Below, piece by piece: positions 44,701 to 53,301 of a stretch of DNA of 64,000 nucleotides. The stretch covers positions 77,689-141,688 of the forward strand of contig CAYPJU010000006.1 in NCBI GenBank assembly GCA_964411125.1, read 5' to 3'. The notes beneath the pieces are model-generated. The model worked only from the letters and a program-made list of their open reading frames with translations. It did not search any database and was not told the DNA's origin. Positions within the stretch are counted from its first letter, which is position 1, and each line of letters begins with the position of its first letter. The stretch is from JBFIHF01 sp964411125 (GTDB lineage: Bacteria > Myxococcota_A > Bradymonadia > Bradymonadales > Bradymonadaceae). Made by a program: the position numbers and the translations under genes.

Positions 44701-45757
44701 GCTCGTTCCCATTGCGTCGGTCGAACGCCTCGACGATCGCATCCGCGCGGTGGGAAAACGCCCTGGCGACGTCGCTGGTGGAGCCCGTTCGAACTTCGAG
44801 CCCGAGCTGCCGCGCCACGTCAACCATGTCGCTCGCCTCGTCGGCCTCACGCTCGATCGCCAGCTCGGCGAGTACGAACCAACGCCAGATACGTCCCTGC
44901 GCACGGGTCTCACGGATCCACCGAGCATAACGCTTCACCAACCGCAGCACTTCGCGGGCTTCTCCTTGAGCGAGGCGAAGCTCGGCCAGATTGGCGAGGC
45001 TCTGCAGCGTGTCGCGGTCGTCGGCGCATGACTCCCACGCTGCCTCGGCGAACTGATCGGCGCGCTTCGCCTCCCCCGCTTCCCAGAGGGGAACCAGCAG
45101 GTCGAGCCAGGTGAGTTGAGGGATCTCCGCGCACCGCATCTCGCCGTTGAGGATCGGCTCCGCGGCGCGCATCGCTTCGGTGACGTCGTCCCGAAAGAGC
45201 TCCATCTCGACGCGAAAGTGCTGTTCGCACGCCGGACAGTCGGCGTACAGGTCTCGCGGCGAGTCCTTCCACTTCGCAAAGTAGGCCCCGACACGGTCGG
45301 CGTCCCCGTCGAGCGCGATACAGACCCGGGCCCTGTTCATCCACACCGGGCGAAGCGAGAATCCGCAAGTTCGGTACCTTTCCGCCATCTCGTCGAGCGT
45401 TCGCTCGATCTGCTCCCGTGAGATCTGCGCGAACCCGTCCGTGAACTGAATGATCCACTTGTAGCACCACAGCAGATCGACACCGCCGAGGAAGAGCCCG
45501 GCGATCGCGCGTGAGGCAGGAAAGCGGTCGGGATCGCGGTCGGTCGCCGCGACGAGCCACGAGAACGCGACGAGAGACTTCTCCGGGAATCCCCCGAAGA
45601 CGCCCGCGGCGAGTAGCGCGTGGCGGGCCTCGTGCTGGGCACCGATATCCTGTGTCTCGTCGGCGAGCCGCACCGCACGCTCGGCCATCGACACCCTCGT
45701 CTCCCCGTACGGGGTGTCGTGAATCTCTTCCAACAGCTCCTCGAGGTCCGGCGTCAT
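44657..45757 (-). CDS. Helical-repeat (TPR-like) partner of the HSP90-like protein
   Basis: A 366-residue soluble protein made of helical hairpins with TPR-like spacing (SMAERAVRLADETQDIGAQHEARHALLAAGVF, AKRADQFAEAAWESCADDRDTLQSLANLAELRLAQGE, WRWFVLAELAIEREADEASDMVDVARQLGLE) and a CPACEQHF segment near the middle. The ATG at 45757 overlaps the stop of the HSP90-like gene (ATGA). Actinobacterial HSP90-family genes are likewise followed by a TPR-protein gene, so a co-chaperone or client-handling role is inferred. The 3' end overlaps the MFS gene on the other strand by 44 bp. Confidence 0.65.
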   Translation of the reverse strand: MTPDLEELLEEIHDTPYGETRVSMAERAVRLADETQDIGAQHEARHALLAAGVFGGFPEKSLVAFSWLVAATDRDPDRFPASRAIAGLFLGGVDLLWCYKWIIQFTDGFAQISREQIERTLDEMAERYRTCGFSLRPVWMNRARVCIALDGDADRVGAYFAKWKDSPRDLYADCPACEQHFRVEMELFRDDVTEAMRAAEPILNGEMRCAEIPQLTWLDLLVPLWEAGEAKRADQFAEAAWESCADDRDTLQSLANLAELRLAQGEAREVLRLVKRYARWIRETRAQGRIWRWFVLAELAIEREADEASDMVDVARQLGLEVRTGSTSDVARAFSHRADAIVEAFDRRNGNELISGRAAELRAKYR

Positions 45758-47580
45758 TGCACCCATCCTCCGGTCGCTCCGCCCATCAAGCCGAGCTCGA
45801 TCAAATCGAGTAATCCGGTGTTCAGGAGAGCCATCTCTTTGGAGCTGAGAGGGTGGTGCCCCATCAGGAGCGATTGCACGTAGAGCATCTGGATGGAGAG
45901 CCGCAGGAGCTCGACGTCGTCGAGCCGCGCGAGCTTGCGCACCAGCGGGTTGCGAAAGTTGAAACAGAGCGACGCCCAGGCGTCGTCGTGCGCCGAACTC
46001 GCGAGGTTACTCAGAATCGAGGACCAGTGCTCGTCTGCCACGTCGCGCGATTGCTCGAGCGACCGCATGAAGTTGACGTCGTCCCCCGCCAGATACAGTG
46101 CGGGGAGGTCGGGCGGCTCGAAAACCTTCACGTCGGCGCGGCACTTGAAGGGGCGCAACACTTCCTCGGCGACCGACACGAGTTCTTCGATCTCGCGGCT
46201 CTCCGCCGGGTCGAGCTCCACGAAACTTTCGGCGAGATCCGTCGAATCGATCCGTTCGATTTCCACGTCGTCGAAGATGTGGGGCAACCGCTCCAAGAGG
46301 TCCTGATCGTAGCTGTACCCGGCATTGATGACACCGATCCCCTGGGAGGCCGCCACCTGGGCGATCTGCCGGAACGTATCGACACTCGGGACGTAGCGCA
46401 CCAGGTCGAACTGCTCGCGAAAATCGCCGAGCGACATCCGGCCCAGCGACGTCTCGAACGGCAGCCAGTCGACGAACATCTCGAAGAACTCGTCGTCGTG
46501 TACGGCGAGCGCCTTGATCGCTCGAAAATGGAGCGCGATGAGACTGTGCAATCTCGGAGGATCCGACTGCTTCAAGTCGATCAGATACGCCCTGAGCGCC
46601 GCGCCCAACGAGTCGCGCGTCATCTGCAGCATCTCGTCCTCGTAGAACGACTCCCGGGAAGCGGTCGGCCGTAGCTCGTTCGTGTTGACGATGCACGTCA
46701 CGAAGAACGCCCACGACGGCAGGAGGTTCTCCGACGCTTCGCTCAGTAGCATGTTCTTGAGGTACACCCGATGAGCACGGCGGGCGGTGGGGCTCGGGGT
46801 ATAGGGGAGGATGAAGGCGATCCCGTCGACGTCCCCCACCTCGCTTCGCAGGGGGATACAGTCGAAGAACTCGCGCCCGAACATCTCTTGGCCGAACCTC
46901 ATGTACGCTTCGCGACGCGCCGTTTGCGTCTCGAAATCGAGGCGCCAGGGGGGCTGAGACGCATTCACCACCTCCGCCCCGAGCACGGTGGTGATCTCGA
47001 TCGGGAACGGGAGCAGCGCTCCGAATTGGAGCGCGAGTGCTCGAACCCTCTCCGGGTCGAACCACTCCTCGGCGCCCTCCTTGCAGGACAGAAAGACCGT
47101 CGTCCCCGGGGCCATCGAGTCGTCTTCGAGCGTGGTCACCGTGTAGGTTCCATCCGCACGCCCCCGCCATTCGACCACCGGCGATCCGGGCTCCACCGAG
47201 CGCGTCAGCATCGAGATCTCGTCGGACACGACGAAACAGGACAACAGGCCGATCCCGAACTGCCCGATGAAATCACCTCGCCGCTCCAGCACGTCGCCCC
47301 GCTTGCTCGATTCACCGATGGTTGAGAGAAATCGATGCGTCTGCTCGCGGGTCAGCCCGATCCCGTCGTCGCTGAAGACGAGCTGGGGCTGCCCCGTGTC
47401 GGACAGGCCGACCTGGATGCGAAGCGTCCCCCGGTGGTCAGGATCCACGTTGCGCCGAGCCGTGATGGCGTCGACACCGTTCTGAAGTAGCTCCCGAACG
47501 TACACGCTCGGGCTCGAATAGAGGTGGTTCGACAGCAGATCGATGATGCCGCCGAGGTTGATCTGAAACTTGTGCTCCAA
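45754..47580 (-). CDS. HSP90-family GHKL ATPase (actinobacterial-type)
   Basis: A 608-residue HSP90-like protein distinct from HtpG. The N-terminal GHKL ATPase shows YVRELLQNGVDAI (the Asn coordinates Mg-ATP), FSDDGIGLTREQTHRFLSTIG, and FIGQFGIGLLSCF; the middle domain carries FILPYTPSPTARRAHRVYLKNMLLSE and NELRPTASRESFYED. The C-terminal dimerisation region is diverged, with no MEEVD. The start is a TTG at 47580 behind GGAGGG; FQINLGGIIDLLSNHLYSSP begins immediately after, as in the actinobacterial HSP90-family proteins. It is coupled to a TPR gene. Confidence 0.85.
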   Translation of the reverse strand: MEHKFQINLGGIIDLLSNHLYSSPSVYVRELLQNGVDAITARRNVDPDHRGTLRIQVGLSDTGQPQLVFSDDGIGLTREQTHRFLSTIGESSKRGDVLERRGDFIGQFGIGLLSCFVVSDEISMLTRSVEPGSPVVEWRGRADGTYTVTTLEDDSMAPGTTVFLSCKEGAEEWFDPERVRALALQFGALLPFPIEITTVLGAEVVNASQPPWRLDFETQTARREAYMRFGQEMFGREFFDCIPLRSEVGDVDGIAFILPYTPSPTARRAHRVYLKNMLLSEASENLLPSWAFFVTCIVNTNELRPTASRESFYEDEMLQMTRDSLGAALRAYLIDLKQSDPPRLHSLIALHFRAIKALAVHDDEFFEMFVDWLPFETSLGRMSLGDFREQFDLVRYVPSVDTFRQIAQVAASQGIGVINAGYSYDQDLLERLPHIFDDVEIERIDSTDLAESFVELDPAESREIEELVSVAEEVLRPFKCRADVKVFEPPDLPALYLAGDDVNFMRSLEQSRDVADEHWSSILSNLASSAHDDAWASLCFNFRNPLVRKLARLDDVELLRLSIQMLYVQSLLMGHHPLSSKEMALLNTGLLDLIELGLMGGATGGWVQ

Positions 47581-47692
47581 GGGTGACCCTCCGGAGGGGA
47601 GCGCACATCATAGAAGAGAGGCCCGGGGAGTGCGAGGCCGCCCGGTCTCCATCCCGAGCCGACCACGATCCCACGAGGCGTATCGCGGCGGC

Positions 47693-47721
47693 TTGGACCA
47701 ACCGGGGCGATCTGGTACTAA
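47693..47721 (+). promoter_or_regulatory. Promoter of the NYN-LOTUS gene
   Basis: TTGGAC (47693-47698), 17-bp spacer, TACTAA (47716-47721); start of transcription expected near 47728. Confidence 0.6.
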
Positions 47722-47767
47722 GCCCCTACGAAACGTGATTCTCAAACAGTTTTCTATTGGAATTCAT

Positions 47768-48595
47768 ATGGCAGACCATTTCGACGTCGTCCCCAACATC
47801 GCCATCTTCTGCGACTTCGAAAACGTCGCAATCGGCGCTCGCGACGCCAAGTACAACAACTTCGACATCAATCTGGTGCTCGAGCGACTGCTCGACAAAG
47901 GCAACATCGTCTTCCGACGCGCCTACGCGGACTGGGACCGATTCCAGTCCTCCAAACGGCCCATGCACGAGACCGCCTTCGAGATGATCGAGATCCCCCA
48001 CGTCTCGTACTCGGGGAAGAACTCCGCAGACATTCGCATGGTCGTCGACGCGCTCGACCTCTGCTACACGAAGAAGCATATCCAGATCTTCGTCGTCATC
48101 TCCGGGGACTCCGACTTCTCGCCGCTCGTCAGTAAGCTGCGCGAGAACAACAAGCAGGTCATCGGCATCGGTGTCAAAGCCGCCACCAGTGGGCTTCTCA
48201 TCGACAACTGCGACGAGTACATCTTCTACGACGACCTCGTGCGGTCCTCGCGGAAGGAGTCGAAGCGCAAGAACAAGAAGCCGCGCAAGAAGCCCCCGAC
48301 GACTCCCAAAGACGACACAGCCCAGCAGGCCGAAGAGACCGGCGAAAAGGAAGACGCGCTCGAGTTGGTCCTCGAGACCGTCGAAGCCCTCTTCCGCGAC
48401 CGCGACGAGAACCTCTTCGGTTCGCTCGTGAAGCAGACCATCAAGCGCAAGAAGCCACAGTTCTCGGAGTCGTTCTACGGCTACCGCAGCTTCAACGACC
48501 TGCTTCAGGATGCCGACGAACGGGGTTTCCTCGACATGAAGAAGGATGAGCGTTCCGGTGGGTACATCATCCAGGGATTCGGCCCCAACGCCTGA
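47768..48595 (+). CDS. NYN-domain (LabA/DUF88-type) protein with C-terminal OST-HTH/LOTUS domain
   Basis: A 275-residue predicted RNA-processing protein. The NYN (PIN-like) nuclease domain (1-160) has the acidic residues expected at the metal site: IAIFCDFENVAIG (D16), KNSADIRMVVDAL and FVVISGDSDFSPLV. A basic, low-complexity linker (KESKRKNKKPRKKPP) leads to an OST-HTH/LOTUS domain (~205-272, ALELVLETVEALFRDRDENLFGSLVKQTIKRKKPQFSES), a putative RNA-binding winged helix. It has its own promoter and terminator. Function is inferred as RNA turnover or regulation. Confidence 0.88.
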   Translation: MADHFDVVPNIAIFCDFENVAIGARDAKYNNFDINLVLERLLDKGNIVFRRAYADWDRFQSSKRPMHETAFEMIEIPHVSYSGKNSADIRMVVDALDLCYTKKHIQIFVVISGDSDFSPLVSKLRENNKQVIGIGVKAATSGLLIDNCDEYIFYDDLVRSSRKESKRKNKKPRKKPPTTPKDDTAQQAEETGEKEDALELVLETVEALFRDRDENLFGSLVKQTIKRKKPQFSESFYGYRSFNDLLQDADERGFLDMKKDERSGGYIIQGFGPNA

Positions 48596-48619
48596 ATCGA
48601 CAGTCTGGTTTTTTGTCGT

Positions 48620-48646
48620 AAGCCCGCCCAACGGCGGGCTTTTCTT
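48620..48646 (+). terminator. Terminator of the NYN-LOTUS gene
   Basis: Nine-bp stem AAGCCCGCC (48620-48628) with GGCGGGCTT (48633-48641), loop CAAC, followed by TTCTTTT. Confidence 0.92.
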
Positions 48647-48678
48647 TTGCGCCCAGCCTTATCGGCTCATTGGACGAG

Positions 48679-48697
48679 CAACTGGTATGACCAGTTG
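48679..48697. promoter_or_regulatory. FadR-type operator
   Basis: A perfect inverted repeat CAACTGGT-ATG-ACCAGTTG. The inner 17 bp, AACTGGTATGACCAGTT, matches the E. coli FadR site pattern (TGGTnnGACCA core, as in fadB). It touches the -35 box of the downstream promoter, so binding should repress the regulator's own operon. Confidence 0.85.
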
Positions 48698-48722
48698 ACC
48701 ATCACAACAATCCTGCTATATT
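48695..48722 (+). promoter_or_regulatory. Promoter of the fadR-like operon
   Basis: TTGACC (48695-48700), 16-bp spacer, TATATT (48717-48722). Transcription should begin near 48729, 16 nt before the start codon. It is overlapped at -35 by the FadR-type operator. Confidence 0.75.
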
Positions 48723-48744
48723 TTCTGCAATCTGGAGGATGCGA

Positions 48745-49470
48745 ATGCTCAAACCCGTGCAGAAGAAGTCGCTGGCCGACGCCGTATTCGAACAGCTCCG
48801 CGACGAGATCGTCTCGGGTCGTATGGAGCCGGGAACGGCCCTTCCCGCCGAACGGGCGCTTTGCGACATGCTCGACGTCAATCGCGGGGCGGTTCGCGAG
48901 GCGCTCAAGAAGTTGGAGCAGGCGAAGCTGGTTTCGATTCAGCATGGCGGCGCGACTCGCGTCCTCGACTTCCGCGAGACGGCCGGCCTCGACCTGATCG
49001 CCGCCCTGGTCATGGACGCGCACGGGCGGCTCGACGCCGACGTCCTCCATGGCGTGATGGAGCTCCGGTCCGCCCTGGCGACCGACATCGCGCGTCGGTG
49101 CGCGACCCGAGGTCGAGCTCGTGCCGGCAAGCTCTTCGAGATCGTCACCGAGATGGAGGAGACCGACGACCTGAAGGCGCTGCTAGATCTCAACATGGCC
49201 TTCTGGTCCGAACTCGTCGACGGTTCGGCGAACGTCGCCTACCGACTGGCTTACAACTCCGTGCGTGAGTTGCTCGCCGAGTTTCCAGCCGTCTTCGCGT
49301 CGATGCTCGTCGACGAGATTACGGACGTCGACGCCCATCGACGGATCGCGGAAGCGGTGCAGACCGGCGAGGTCGACGACGCCGAATTCTACGCTCGAGA
49401 TCTCATCGAGCGCGGGGAGCTACGGGTCGGCAAAGTCGCCGACCGCATGAAGTCTGGAGGAGAAGCGTGA
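48745..49470 (+). CDS. FadR-like GntR-family transcriptional regulator
   Basis: A 241-residue regulator. The winged helix reads GTALPAERALCDMLDVNRGAVREALKKL...SIQHGGATRVLDF, very close to E. coli FadR (LPAEREL..., IQHGKPTKVNNF); Arg37, Arg47, Arg51 and His67 correspond to FadR DNA-contact residues. The C-terminal helical domain is FCD/FadR-C-like and lacks the usual D-x-x-F-H metal ligand (AFWSEL), consistent with an acyl-CoA-type sensor rather than a metal-bound small acid. The ATG at 48745 has TGGAGG 6 bp upstream; the ATG at 48739 is too close to it. The next gene starts at its stop (TGATG). Confidence 0.85.
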   Translation: MLKPVQKKSLADAVFEQLRDEIVSGRMEPGTALPAERALCDMLDVNRGAVREALKKLEQAKLVSIQHGGATRVLDFRETAGLDLIAALVMDAHGRLDADVLHGVMELRSALATDIARRCATRGRARAGKLFEIVTEMEETDDLKALLDLNMAFWSELVDGSANVAYRLAYNSVRELLAEFPAVFASMLVDEITDVDAHRRIAEAVQTGEVDDAEFYARDLIERGELRVGKVADRMKSGGEA

Positions 49471-50144
49471 TGAGTGCCACGACCGAAGCGACGGCCCGCC
49501 CTACCCCGCTCGAAGACCTCCCCGCCGCGATACAGGTCTTCTTCCGGCACCCGAGCCCCCTCATGATCTTTGGAACAGCGGCCCTCTTCGTAGGGCTGCG
49601 CCTGGCGTGGGGAGACTGGTCGGTCTGGGATCTGGCGGTGGTCATCGCCATCGCGGGATTCTGGCCGATCCAGGAGTGGCTAATCCACGTCTTCATCCTG
49701 CACTGGAAGCCGTTCGAGGTGTTCGGCCGCCGTATCGACCTCTACGTCGCCCGCCGGCATCGCGAACACCACGAGGAGCCGTGGCTCCTCGAACACGTCT
49801 ACGTGCCGACCCCGACCGTGGTGACCGGCCTCCTCGTCGGGGTTCCGCTGGTGGCGGTCGCCTGGTTCGCGTGGTTGCCGGTCTCCATGGGGCTCACCGC
49901 CTTCGCGACGTTTTTCGTTTTGGGTTCGCTCTACGAGTGGACGCACTTCCTCATCCACACTGCGTACAAGCCGAAGACCGAATTCTACCGACGGCTGTGG
50001 AGGCATCACCGGCTGCATCACTTCAAGAACGAGAACTACTGGTGGGGAGTTTCGCGGACCGAGGGGGACTGGCTGCTCGGGACGGCGCCTGATCCCGGAG
50101 ATGTGGAAAAATCGACGACCGTCCGCGAGATCAATCGCAGGTAG
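49470..50144 (+). CDS. Fatty acid hydroxylase/sterol desaturase-family di-iron membrane enzyme
   Basis: A 224-residue integral membrane protein with the histidine clusters of the family: HVFILH, RRHREHHEEP, HFLIHT and RHHRLHHF, which bind two irons for O2-dependent hydroxylation or desaturation of lipid chains. About four helices surround them (FGTAALFVGLRLAW, LAVVIAIAGFWPIQEWLIHVF, LLVGVPLVAVAWFAWL, FATFFVLGSLYEW). The start is the ATG at 49470 overlapping the regulator stop, or GTG at 49467; GGAGG lies 9 or 6 bp upstream. Co-transcription with the FadR-like regulator points to membrane fatty acid modification. It ends 14 bp inside the convergent lipoprotein gene. Confidence 0.85.
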   Translation: MSATTEATARPTPLEDLPAAIQVFFRHPSPLMIFGTAALFVGLRLAWGDWSVWDLAVVIAIAGFWPIQEWLIHVFILHWKPFEVFGRRIDLYVARRHREHHEEPWLLEHVYVPTPTVVTGLLVGVPLVAVAWFAWLPVSMGLTAFATFFVLGSLYEWTHFLIHTAYKPKTEFYRRLWRHHRLHHFKNENYWWGVSRTEGDWLLGTAPDPGDVEKSTTVREINRR

Positions 50145-50712
50145 CCACCGGGCAGCTCCCGGTGATTCGGCTCCACTCGCCGCGCTGCCGCAGTTGTTCG
50201 AGCGCCGCGTCGCACTCGGCCGTAGCCCGGCGCTTCGCATCGTTCGTCTCGGCTCCGTCCCCCCAACCGCAGACGACATCGGCACCGCGAGGACAGGAGC
50301 CGCTCTCCGGGCAAAGTTTCACGCACGAGAAGCACTGCCGCGCGACCTGCTCCGGCTGCTTCGCACTCTGTCGCTTCTCCGCCTCGAGCTCGGCCAGGCG
50401 GGCGCGCGCCGCATCTCGCTCCGCTTCGGCCAGCGCGAGCTGCTCGCGCAGCCCGTCCACGTCCGCATCGTCGAGGTCGAGTTCGGGGGTCTGCCGAGCC
50501 GGAGGCGGCACCGCGGGAGGAGGATCGGGTTCTCCGATCGTCCCCGACGCTTCGGCCCGAGACGTCGCGGGAGGTTTGGCGGCGTAGAAGAACGGGTCGT
50601 TCTGCGGCGTAGGCGGTTTGCCCTGAAGCTCGGGAGAATCCTCACGCCCCGCACCGGCGCCGGCGCATCCGACGACGGAGGTGACGAGCGCGATGTGAAT
50701 GAGGCGTCTCAA
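50131..50712 (-). CDS. Cys-rich lipoprotein
   Basis: A 193-residue lipoprotein: (M)RRLIHIALVTSVVGC, Cys16. A Pro/Ala-rich linker is followed by a coiled coil (DVDGLREQLALAEAERDAARARLAELEAEK), then a Cys-rich end (CFSCVKLCPESGSCP ... VVCGWGD ... CDAAL ... CPVATCD), probably disulfide-bonded. The TTG start at 50712 overlaps the gtrA stop (TTGA) and has AAGGA upstream. Family not recognised. Confidence 0.6.
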   Translation of the reverse strand: MRRLIHIALVTSVVGCAGAGAGREDSPELQGKPPTPQNDPFFYAAKPPATSRAEASGTIGEPDPPPAVPPPARQTPELDLDDADVDGLREQLALAEAERDAARARLAELEAEKRQSAKQPEQVARQCFSCVKLCPESGSCPRGADVVCGWGDGAETNDAKRRATAECDAALEQLRQRGEWSRITGSCPVATCD

Positions 50713-51161
50713 GCGTCCTTCTCCGACTCTCGGAAGGCCCAGAAATGACTGGCGAGGAAGTTGATGAACATGCCGCACGCGATCCCGGTGAACAAGGAAA
50801 ACCTCGGATCGAGGTCGTACCCCATTACGACCAGGTCGAAGTGGTCCCAGAGCACCTCGAACGAAGCCCACGTCACCCCGACCTGCACTCCAGCAGCGAC
50901 GGAAGCGGCTGCGTAGTATCGGGAGAGCCGGACGAACCAGTCGCGGCCCGCCCCCTTGTGACGATCCCCCCATGTCCATCGGTCGTTCAGCAGGAAATTC
51001 GTGAAGATGCTCACCACGATCCCGGCGAGGTTCGAAGCGACGAGCCGCGGGGACTGCCCGAGCTCGCTGAGCACGAAGACGTAGAAGGCATCGAAGACGA
51101 GCCAGTTCACGACCACGCCCGAAAGCCCGACGACGCCGAACTTCACGAACCGGAGCACCAT
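50709..51161 (-). CDS. GtrA-family membrane protein
   Basis: A 150-residue protein with four predicted helices (FVKFGVVGLSGVVVNWLVFDAFY, LVASNLAGIVVSIFTNFLLNDRWTW, YYAAASVAAGVQVGVTWASF, LFTGIACGMFINFLASHFWAF), a clear GtrA match; the family is thought to move polyprenyl-linked sugars or teichoic/arabinogalactan precursors across the membrane. FLLNDRWTWGDR is the typical N-x-x-x-x-x-W-x-F/W motif. The ATG at 51161 is taken as start; no strong ribosome site is seen. Lies 38 bp after the GNAT gene. Confidence 0.88.
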   Translation of the reverse strand: MVLRFVKFGVVGLSGVVVNWLVFDAFYVFVLSELGQSPRLVASNLAGIVVSIFTNFLLNDRWTWGDRHKGAGRDWFVRLSRYYAAASVAAGVQVGVTWASFEVLWDHFDLVVMGYDLDPRFSLFTGIACGMFINFLASHFWAFRESEKDA

Positions 51162-51199
51162 ATCGAGATCGAGGCGCTGCGAGAGGAACTCCTTGGCGC

Positions 51200-52111
51200 T
51201 CAGGCGTCGACGAAGACCGTCTGGTAGTCGCTCCAGAACCGAAACCCGACCTTGCGGTAGACGCGCCGGGCGGCTTCGTTCGTCCGGTTCACGTAGAGAG
51301 TGATTCGGGGAAAGCCGCGGTCGAAGAGCGCGTCGCATATGTCGTACATCGCCATCGTCGCAATCCCCTGCCCCCGCATCGCTCGCGGCGTGTAGACGCC
51401 GGAGAGCTGGGCGCCGTGGGAGCTCTGCGCCGATACGTCGGCCTTGAAAAGCAGCCGGCGGTTCTCGTCGAACCAGGCGTACGTACGTCCGTTGCCGATC
51501 CGGTGCTCGACGTGGCGCCGGAAGTTCCGGGCGTCGCGCGCCAGCGGATCTTCCAAGGTCTCCTCGGTGTGCATCGCGGCCGACGCCCAGAAGATGGAGT
51601 GGACGTCACGCTGTTCTGCGAGGCGAACTCGACCCGTGTGGGCCGTCTCGGGGCGGACGGGGCGAGCCTTGAGCCAGTCGGCCCGCTCGATGACGTGGAG
51701 CTCCTGATCACGCACCAGCCGAGCCGCCGTCGTCCCCTGGTCACTGTATGCCGCCCAGAACGGGGCGACGCAGCGTCGCTCGGAGACGACGTGTTCGAGG
51801 CGCATGTCCCGCTCACGATGCCAGCGGCCGAGCTGCTGTGCAGCGGAGGCGTCGTCGGTGGAGAGCAACGCGAGCCGCTCCGTGATCAGGAGCGCGAGCC
51901 CGGCGATCTCACCGGAGCGACGAATCGCCCGAAAATGGAAGAGGTCTGGACGTCCTGGAGCGCATACCCCGTAGTTCTCGAGCCACGAAAGCATGAAGAG
52001 ATTGGCGACCGCGTCCCGACTAAGATAGTCGGACACCAGGTCGCAATCAGCCCCCTGCAGTTCCAGGATGCGAACTGCATCGGCGGAAATTTCGTGAATG
52101 GGACTCTGCAT
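51200..52111 (-). CDS. GNAT-family N-acetyltransferase
   Basis: A 303-residue protein. The C-terminal GNAT domain shows LSGVYTPRAMRGQGIATMAMYDICDALFDRGFPRITLYVNRTNEAARRVYRKVGFRFW, with the acetyl-CoA loop RGQGIA and the terminal YRKVGF strand. The N-terminal half is also GNAT-like but lacks the loop, the two-domain form of FR47-like proteins. The ATG at 52111 is used; an in-frame GTG at 52132 is equally open. Substrate unknown. Confidence 0.8.
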   Translation of the reverse strand: MQSPIHEISADAVRILELQGADCDLVSDYLSRDAVANLFMLSWLENYGVCAPGRPDLFHFRAIRRSGEIAGLALLITERLALLSTDDASAAQQLGRWHRERDMRLEHVVSERRCVAPFWAAYSDQGTTAARLVRDQELHVIERADWLKARPVRPETAHTGRVRLAEQRDVHSIFWASAAMHTEETLEDPLARDARNFRRHVEHRIGNGRTYAWFDENRRLLFKADVSAQSSHGAQLSGVYTPRAMRGQGIATMAMYDICDALFDRGFPRITLYVNRTNEAARRVYRKVGFRFWSDYQTVFVDA

Positions 52112-52357
52112 CGCAACGCCGCTGGGTTTCACGCAAACTGGCAGGAGACTAACGGCTGCCGCACAGATTGCAAAGCCCGAGGGGTCCGGTGGCCGCGTGA
52201 GCGGCCCGCGGTGAATCGATCCGAGGCTCGTCGGCCATCGACGGGAACACGAACCACGGAGTAGCGCGGAAACGGGTTTGAACTGCGGGAGTGATGCGGG
52301 AAGCCGCGCCGGGGGTCCGGCGTGGACGACGCCGCGCCGGACCGAGAGCAGCTTCGA

Positions 52358-53215
52358 TCAGAAGCCGCCGCCGAAGACGTCGGTGTTGAGCGCGTCTTCG
52401 AGGGCCTTGGCCTTCTTGTTCGCCTTGTTCTGATCCGGCTTCGAAGTAATCGGAGCGGACTTCTTCTGCGGCTTGTTCGCCTTCTTGTTGCTGCGGCGGT
52501 TGCTGCTGCGACGGGTCCGCTTGGGCTTGTCCTCTTCGACCTCCGCGACCACCACCGGCTCTTCCTTCGGGATCGGGGTGGTGCCCTTCTCGACCATCGC
52601 CACCTGGACGTCTTTGGGGGCGAAGACCGCCTTGCTGTATGTGGCGCTGTCGACCTTGTAGCCGCCCATGACGACGAACCCTGCCGCTCCGACACTCAAC
52701 AAGACCGCCAGCGCGATCCCGCCGCCGATCATGAGGCCTGCCTTGGAGCGGTCCTCGTGCTGCCCGGGCATCGAAACTTCGCCGACCTCTGCGGGAGACG
52801 AGTGCTTGCGGCGAGCGTCGGCCTCCGCCTTCTGCTTCATCGCCTGGAGCTCGGCCTCTTTTCGAAGCTGCTCTTCGAGCTTGCGCTTCTCTTCCTCGGG
52901 GTCGACCCATTCACCACGCTCTTTGAGTTCCTCGATCTTGAGGGCTTCGAGCTTGGCCGTACGTCGCTTCTCCACCTTCTCGAGGCGCTCCATCTCGGCG
53001 TTGAGGCGAGCTGCCGCTTCTTCCTTGCGGCGCTTTTCCTCTTCGGCCCTTCGCTGCTGCTCTAGCGATTCTTTGGCGCGAAGCTCGGCTTCGATGCGCT
53101 CCTGCTCGGCCCTCGCGACATCCTCCGTGTCGTCGAGGATGCCGGCGAGAAGGTTCTCGGCATCATCGTCGCTGGCGTACTTGCGAGATTTGATCTTGGC
53201 GTAATTGTCGGACAA
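52358..53215 (-). CDS. Coiled-coil single-span membrane protein, KAVFAPK family (copy 1)
   Basis: A 285-residue protein of unknown function, paralogous to the gene at 57030. Layout: short N-terminal motif (NLLAGILDDTEDVARAEQER), a long charged coiled coil (~35-135), a transmembrane helix (160-184), the exported motif TYSKAVFAPKDVQVAM (193-207), a Pro/Glu segment and a basic stretch (~225-250), and a tail ITSKPDQNKANKKAKALEDAL...VFGGGF. The start is a TTG at 53215 preceded by CAGGAG. The paralog keeps LLA-I-DDTE, KAVFAPK and ITSKP-QN-AN at the same places. Confidence 0.75.
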   Translation of the reverse strand: MSDNYAKIKSRKYASDDDAENLLAGILDDTEDVARAEQERIEAELRAKESLEQQRRAEEEKRRKEEAAARLNAEMERLEKVEKRRTAKLEALKIEELKERGEWVDPEEEKRKLEEQLRKEAELQAMKQKAEADARRKHSSPAEVGEVSMPGQHEDRSKAGLMIGGGIALAVLLSVGAAGFVVMGGYKVDSATYSKAVFAPKDVQVAMVEKGTTPIPKEEPVVVAEVEEDKPKRTRRSSNRRSNKKANKPQKKSAPITSKPDQNKANKKAKALEDALNTDVFGGGF

Positions 53216-53301
53216 CGCGGACTCCTGCGGCTGCGATGTGGGGCGGTTGGGCTAGCACCACTATAGAGACTGAATACGGTTCCGACAAACCCTCGGTCAG
53301 G

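Noticed and set aside
47759..47770. GGAATTCATATG looks like joined EcoRI and NdeI cloning sites
   Set aside because: It sits in a natural promoter-to-start context with a matching gene behind it and no vector sequence on either side; chance is enough.
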